Positions 60,025 through 64,000 of a stretch of 64,000 nt of DNA are shown piece by piece. Every line of letters begins with the position of its first letter. Positions within the stretch are counted from its first letter, which is position 1. Below the pieces are notes generated by a model. The model made no database searches, was not told the origin of the DNA, and was given only the letters and a program-made list of their open reading frames with translations. A program made the position numbers and the translations under genes. Source of the DNA: Bradyrhizobium sp. CCGE-LA001 (GTDB lineage Bacteria; Pseudomonadota; Alphaproteobacteria; Rhizobiales; Xanthobacteraceae); the NCBI RefSeq assembly GCF_000296215.2, contig NZ_CP013949.1:6937501-7001500 (forward strand), given 5' to 3'.

Positions 60025-61726
60025 TCTCTGGCGGCCGTCTTCCCTAAAATTAGAAGAAGCCAAGGGCGCACGGCCTCGTTCGAAAGGTCGTGCCCACGCC
60101 GGACGCGCCGCAACCGCCATCGCGATCGCAACTGCGATCCTGGTCGCGGCGCCCGTGCTCTCGATCGTTTCGCTGGCTCTGCAGCCGGCGGGCGATGTGT
60201 GGCACGATCTGATCAACTACGTGCTGCCGGCCGCCCTGCTGGATACCGCACTCCTGCTCGCCGGGGTCGGCGCGCTCACGCTTCTGATCGGCGCCGGCAC
60301 TGCGTGGGTGATGTCGCGCCACGATTTTCCCGGCCGCGGCATGCTGCTGTGGCTGATGCCGCTGCCGCTGGCGATTCCGACCTATCTTGCGGCTTACGTT
60401 TATGCCGACCTGTTCGAACCGCTCGGCCTGATGCATCGCACGTTGGCGATCTGGCTGCCGCTGGGCGATGCCCTCGGCCATCTGCCAAACGTGCGCTCGC
60501 TGCCGGGCGCCATCTTCGTGATCGGGCTCGTGCTCTACCCTTACGTCTATCTGGCGGCGCGCGCGACGTTCCAGGTTCAGTCTGCCGAATTCGCTGAAGC
60601 GGCCAAGACGCTGGGCGCCGGCCGATGGACCATTTTCTGGCGCGTTTCACTGCCGATGGCGCGGCCGGCGCTTGCGGTCGGCGTGGCGCTGGTCGCGCTG
60701 GAAACGCTCAACGACATCGGCGCCAGCGAATATCTCGGCATCCGCACGCTGACGGTCTCGATCTTCACCACCTGGCTCAACCGCGGCAGCCTTGCCGGTG
60801 CGGCGCAACTCGCATGCCTGATGCTTGCGATCGTCGCCGGCCTGATCGCGATGGAGCGTTACGGCCGTCGCAACGCCAACATCGCATTCTCGGCCGAAAG
60901 CCCGCATGTGAGGCAGCGGACCCCGCTTTCGGGCGCAAGAGCGTGGATCGCGTTCGCGGTCTGCGCGCTGCCGGTGCTGATCGGCTTCGTCGTGCCGCTG
61001 TCCTACCTGGCGCATCAGGCTCTTGGTCGCGGACTGCTTACGAATTTCGACCCGCTGCTGTGGCGCCACACCTTCCATTCGTTTGCCTTCGCAGCGCTCG
61101 CGACGCTTCTGGCGCTGATGCTTGCGCTCGCCACGACGATTGCGCACCGCTTTCGGCCCGATCCTCTGCGATATCTGGCGATGAGCGTCGCGCAGACCGG
61201 ATACGCGCTGCCGGGCCTCGTGATTGCCCTCGGCCTGCTGACCCCGGTCCTGGCGGTCGACAACGCGATGAGCGTGGTTGCCGCCTGGATCGGACGTTCG
61301 CAGCCCGGGCTGATCCTGGTCGGCTCCGGGATGGCCGTCGTCATCGCCTATACGATCCGTTTTCTTGCCGTGCCGGTCGGCATGATCAAGGCCGGGTTCG
61401 ACAGCATTCCGCGCGACTATGACGAGAGCGCACGCACGGTCGGCGCCGGCCAGGCAGTCATGTTGAGGCAGATCTATCTGCCGTTGCTCAGGCCCGCGAT
61501 GCTCGGCGCCGTCATCGTCATGTTCGTCGACTGCCTGAAGGAGCTCCCGGCAACGCTGCTCTTGCGTCCCCTCAACGTCGAAACACTGTCGACGTCGATC
61601 TACCAGTTCGCAAGCCGTGGCAATTTCGAGGACGGCGCGCTCGCGGCCCTCCTGATCGTCGCCGCCAGCATCGGCCCGGTCGCGTGGCTGACCCGGTTCT
61701 CCGATGTGCCGAGCGGCCCCGCTTGA
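60014..61726 (+). CDS. Fe(3+) ABC transporter permease, fused two-domain (FbpB type)
   Basis: A 570-aa permease with two similar halves, each with about six helices and an EAA loop: FAEAAKTLGAGRWTIFWRVS in the first and YDESARTVGAGQAVMLRQIY in the second. The start is a TTG at 60014, overlapping the stop of the binding-protein gene; residues upstream of it in the same frame look non-coding. The ATPase subunit usually found with FbpB is not in the window, and the next gene is on the other strand. Confidence 0.9.
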   Translation: MTTDLWRPSSLKLEEAKGARPRSKGRAHAGRAATAIAIATAILVAAPVLSIVSLALQPAGDVWHDLINYVLPAALLDTALLLAGVGALTLLIGAGTAWVMSRHDFPGRGMLLWLMPLPLAIPTYLAAYVYADLFEPLGLMHRTLAIWLPLGDALGHLPNVRSLPGAIFVIGLVLYPYVYLAARATFQVQSAEFAEAAKTLGAGRWTIFWRVSLPMARPALAVGVALVALETLNDIGASEYLGIRTLTVSIFTTWLNRGSLAGAAQLACLMLAIVAGLIAMERYGRRNANIAFSAESPHVRQRTPLSGARAWIAFAVCALPVLIGFVVPLSYLAHQALGRGLLTNFDPLLWRHTFHSFAFAALATLLALMLALATTIAHRFRPDPLRYLAMSVAQTGYALPGLVIALGLLTPVLAVDNAMSVVAAWIGRSQPGLILVGSGMAVVIAYTIRFLAVPVGMIKAGFDSIPRDYDESARTVGAGQAVMLRQIYLPLLRPAMLGAVIVMFVDCLKELPATLLLRPLNVETLSTSIYQFASRGNFEDGALAALLIVAASIGPVAWLTRFSDVPSGPA

Positions 61727-61747
61727 AGCCGCCCCGACGTTTCCCGC

Positions 61748-62398
61748 TTACGTATTCTTCAGCGCGACGCGGAATTCGGCTTCGGTCTTGGACTTGACCT
61801 CGTCGAGCGTGACGCCGTCGGCGAGCTCAATCAGGGCCATGCCGCCGTCGCCGTGCTTGTCGATGGTGAAGACGGCGAGATCGGTGACGACCATGTCGAC
61901 CACCCGCTCACCGGTCAGCGGCAGGTTGCACTGCTTCAACAGCTTCGGGCCGTCCTTGGCGGAATGCTCCATCACCACGACGACGCGCTTGACGCCGGCG
62001 ACGAGGTCCATCGCGCCACCCATGCCCTTGACCATCTTGCCGGGGATCATCCAGTTGGCGAGATCGCCGTTCTGGGCCACCTGCATCGCGCCGAGGATCG
62101 ACAGGTCCATGTGGCCGCCGCGGATCATGCCGAACGAATCCGCGCTCGAGAAATAGGACGTCGAGGGCAGCTCGCTCACGGTCTGCTTGCCGGCGTTGAT
62201 CAGGTCCGCATCCACCTCGTCTTCATAGGGGAACGGTCCCATGCCGAGCATGCCGTTCTCGCTCTGCAGGCTGACGTCGATGCCGTCGGGGATGTAGTTC
62301 GAGACCAGCGTCGGGATGCCGATGCCGAGATTGACGTAGTAGCCGTCGCGCAGTTCCTTCGCGGCGCGCGCGGCCATTTGTTCACGGGTCCAGGCCAT
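61748..62398 (-). CDS. scoB: 3-oxoacid CoA-transferase subunit B
   Basis: A 216-aa beta subunit of the CoA-transferase family. The catalytic Glu is in VSLQSENGMLGMGPFP, with YVNLGIGIPTLVSNYIP before it. RGGHMDLSILGAMQVAQNGD and NWMIPGKMVKGMGGAMDL follow. With the alpha subunit upstream it transfers CoA between succinyl-CoA and acetoacetate or another 3-oxoacid. A 21-bp gap separates it from scoA, and AGGAGA is before the ATG. Confidence 0.94.
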   Translation of the reverse strand: MAWTREQMAARAAKELRDGYYVNLGIGIPTLVSNYIPDGIDVSLQSENGMLGMGPFPYEDEVDADLINAGKQTVSELPSTSYFSSADSFGMIRGGHMDLSILGAMQVAQNGDLANWMIPGKMVKGMGGAMDLVAGVKRVVVVMEHSAKDGPKLLKQCNLPLTGERVVDMVVTDLAVFTIDKHGDGGMALIELADGVTLDEVKSKTEAEFRVALKNT

Positions 62399-62419
62399 AT
62401 CAGTTCTCCTGTTTCGCGC

Positions 62420-63127
62420 TTAAGCCGCAGGCCGCGGGCGGGTGTTGCGGAATTCGATGCGCTTCTTGGCCGTGCCGACCTCGACGATGCGCTTCACGAA
62501 GATGCCGGGCGTGTGGATGTGGTCGGGATTGAGTTCACCGGCGGGAACCAGATGCTCGACCTCGGCCACCGTGATCTTGGCGGCGGTCGCCATCATCGGG
62601 TTAAAGTTGCGCGCGGTCTTGCGGTAGATGAGGTTGCCGGCGGTGTCGCCCTTCCAGGCGTGCACGATGGCGAGGTCGGCGAACAGGCCCCGCTCCATCA
62701 GGTATTTCTCGCCGTCGAACTCCTTCACTTCCTTGCCTTCGGCGATCAGCGTGCCGACGCCGGTCTTGGTGTAGAAGGCCGGAATGCCGGCGCCGCCGGC
62801 GCGGATGCGCTCGGCCAGCGTGCCCTGCGGATTGAATTCGAGTTCCAGCTCGCCGGCGAGGAATTGCTGGGCGAACAGCTTGTTCTCGCCGACATAGGAC
62901 GAGATCATCTTCTTGATCTGCCGGGTCTCCAGCAGGCGGCTGAGCCCGATGCCGTCAACACCGGCATTGTTGGAGACAACGGTGAGCCCCTTGACGCCGG
63001 ACTCGCGGATCGCGTCCGACAGCTCCTCGGCGATGCCGCAGAGGCCGAAGCCGCCCGACATGATCATCATGTTGTCTTTCAGAATGCCTGACAGAGCCGA
63101 CTTGGCGTCGGGATAGACCTTGTTCAT
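62420..63127 (-). CDS. scoA: 3-oxoacid CoA-transferase subunit A
   Basis: A 235-aa alpha subunit with IMSGGFGLCGIAEELSDAIR near the N-terminus, VVSNNAGVDGIGLSRLLET, and ISSYVGENKLFAQQFLAGEL and FNPQGTLAERIRAGGAGIPA. It forms the heteromer with scoB and starts the two-gene operon. Ketone-body or 3-oxoadipate use is possible; no pathway neighbour settles the substrate. Confidence 0.94.
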   Translation of the reverse strand: MNKVYPDAKSALSGILKDNMMIMSGGFGLCGIAEELSDAIRESGVKGLTVVSNNAGVDGIGLSRLLETRQIKKMISSYVGENKLFAQQFLAGELELEFNPQGTLAERIRAGGAGIPAFYTKTGVGTLIAEGKEVKEFDGEKYLMERGLFADLAIVHAWKGDTAGNLIYRKTARNFNPMMATAAKITVAEVEHLVPAGELNPDHIHTPGIFVKRIVEVGTAKKRIEFRNTRPRPAA

Positions 63128-63400
63128 GCAAATGACCTTCGACTGAACTTTCGGCTTGCGGGCGTCGCGCCTTATTGGCGGCGATTATTAGGCGAAATCC
63201 TCCGAAGCCGTCAATGATACGGGGGTTCTCCGTTCCGCCGCCGGGTGATAGAAGCTGCTCACGCCATGGGCAGAATCGTCCGCGGCCTTGAAAGCGACAA
63301 GAAAACCCATCAAGTTGCGGGGGTTGGGCGTGGGCACGCAGGTTTCCCGACCCGCCCTTCTGGCTCCAACAACCAACCCGATCAGGACATGCCATTGACC

Positions 63401-64000
63401 ATGGCTCAAGGAATGAAGCGCCTCGGGACGCCGATCGTGGCGCTGCTCGGCGTGGCGCTGATCGCCCTGATCGCGACGTCCTGGCTCATCAACCGCGACG
63501 CGCTGCGCAAGGCGGTGGAAGCGCAGATCCGCGACGTGACCGGGCTCGAGCTCAATGTCGCGGGTGCCATCGACATTTCGGTGCTGCCGGCAAGCTACAT
63601 CTCCTTCCACGACGTCGGTCTCAAGGGCGGCGGCGCCAGCGATCCCGCGCTCCATATCGACGTGCTCACCGCCAATCTGCGGCTGCTGCCGTTGCTGTTG
63701 CAACGCTTCGAGATCGCCGACCTGACGCTGCTGCGACCGCGCATCCATGTCAGCCTGAAGCCGGACGGCGAGAGCAACTGGACACCCTTCATCCAGACCA
63801 TCGCGCGCACCATGAAGCCCGGCGCCGAAAACCAGGTCTCGTTCTCCGAAATCAGGATCCAGGACGGCGTCCTCAATTACGAGGACGTCGCCACGCACGG
63901 CACCGAGAAGCTCGAGGACATCGACCTGTCGCTGGCCTGGCCGTCGATCTCGCGCTCCTTCGCCGCGACCGGGCAGTTCGACTGGCGCGGCGAACGCGTC
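63401..64000 (+). CDS. AsmA-family protein (5' part; continues past the window)
   Basis: The first 200 codons of an AsmA/TamB-related protein. An N-terminal membrane helix (GTPIVALLGVALIALIATSW) is followed by the family start LRKAVEAQIRDVTGLELNVA, GAIDISVLPASYISFHDVGL and LLLQRFEIADLTLLRPRIHV. These are large periplasmic beta-rich proteins involved in outer-membrane lipid transport. An in-frame ATG at 63389 is an alternative start, with a ribosome-like AGGA too close to use well. Confidence 0.85.
   Translation, partial: MAQGMKRLGTPIVALLGVALIALIATSWLINRDALRKAVEAQIRDVTGLELNVAGAIDISVLPASYISFHDVGLKGGGASDPALHIDVLTANLRLLPLLLQRFEIADLTLLRPRIHVSLKPDGESNWTPFIQTIARTMKPGAENQVSFSEIRIQDGVLNYEDVATHGTEKLEDIDLSLAWPSISRSFAATGQFDWRGERV

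Overview
The window is high-GC alphaproteobacterial DNA, almost certainly from Bradyrhizobium or a very close relative. The evidence is a napEDABC operon, a Cu-type nirK with nirV, and nnrR, nnrS and hemN, all placed next to FixK2/NnrR-type boxes. A complete Bradyrhizobium-style hmu heme-uptake locus and several rhizobial intergenic palindromic repeat families point the same way. No rRNA or tRNA gene, CRISPR array, prophage or intact insertion sequence was seen. Gene density and codon style look chromosomal and even throughout.

Layout. 1-3.7 kb: two sulfonate/taurine-type ABC binding proteins, a cytochrome P450 and an L,D-transpeptidase. 4.1-10.5 kb: a membrane protein with a cyclic-nucleotide-binding domain, a universal stress protein flanked by a 160-bp direct repeat of the 3' end of the neighbouring LuxR gene, and a signalling block (periplasmic sugar-binding-like protein plus LuxR regulator, divergent from a hybrid histidine kinase). 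10.7-13.6 kb: SDR/DoxX-like protein, DUF2269 protein and a luciferase-like monooxygenase. 13.8-18.1 kb: napEDABC, periplasmic nitrate reductase. 18.2-28.8 kb: a stand-alone RecD-like helicase, a secreted TPR-caspase protein, msrA/msrB, several small conserved proteins and purA. 29-41.4 kb: two paralogous DMT transporters, a Bug-type binding protein, a chemoreceptor, a D-2-hydroxyacid dehydrogenase, a sugar-type ABC importer (binding protein and two permeases, no ATPase seen) and a phytase-esterase-like protein. 41.6-50.4 kb: the heme locus, with hmuR-hmuQ-hutX-exbB-exbD-tonB on the minus strand and hmuP-hmuT-hmuU-hmuV divergent on the plus strand, separated by a palindromic operator. 50.5-58.8 kb: a MuiA-like protein, then the denitrification and microaerobic cluster nnrS/nnrR, a DUF1858 protein, hemN, a 68-aa membrane protein, and nirK-nirV. 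58.9-61.7 kb: an iron ABC importer (binding protein and fused permease) behind an ICE/Irr-like palindrome. 61.7-64 kb: 3-oxoacid CoA-transferase subunits and the start of an AsmA-family protein.

Functionally the window combines low-oxygen nitrate and nitrite respiration with iron and heme acquisition. Five 14-16 bp FNR/FixK/NnrR-type palindromes mark the anaerobic genes. They also mark two small uncharacterised proteins, a DUF1858 Cys protein and a 68-aa membrane protein, which are the best candidates for undescribed parts of the denitrification regulon. Separate signals worth following are the binding-protein/LuxR/kinase module, the paired Cys-rich exported peptides near 25 kb, and the coexistence of about eight palindromic repeat families.
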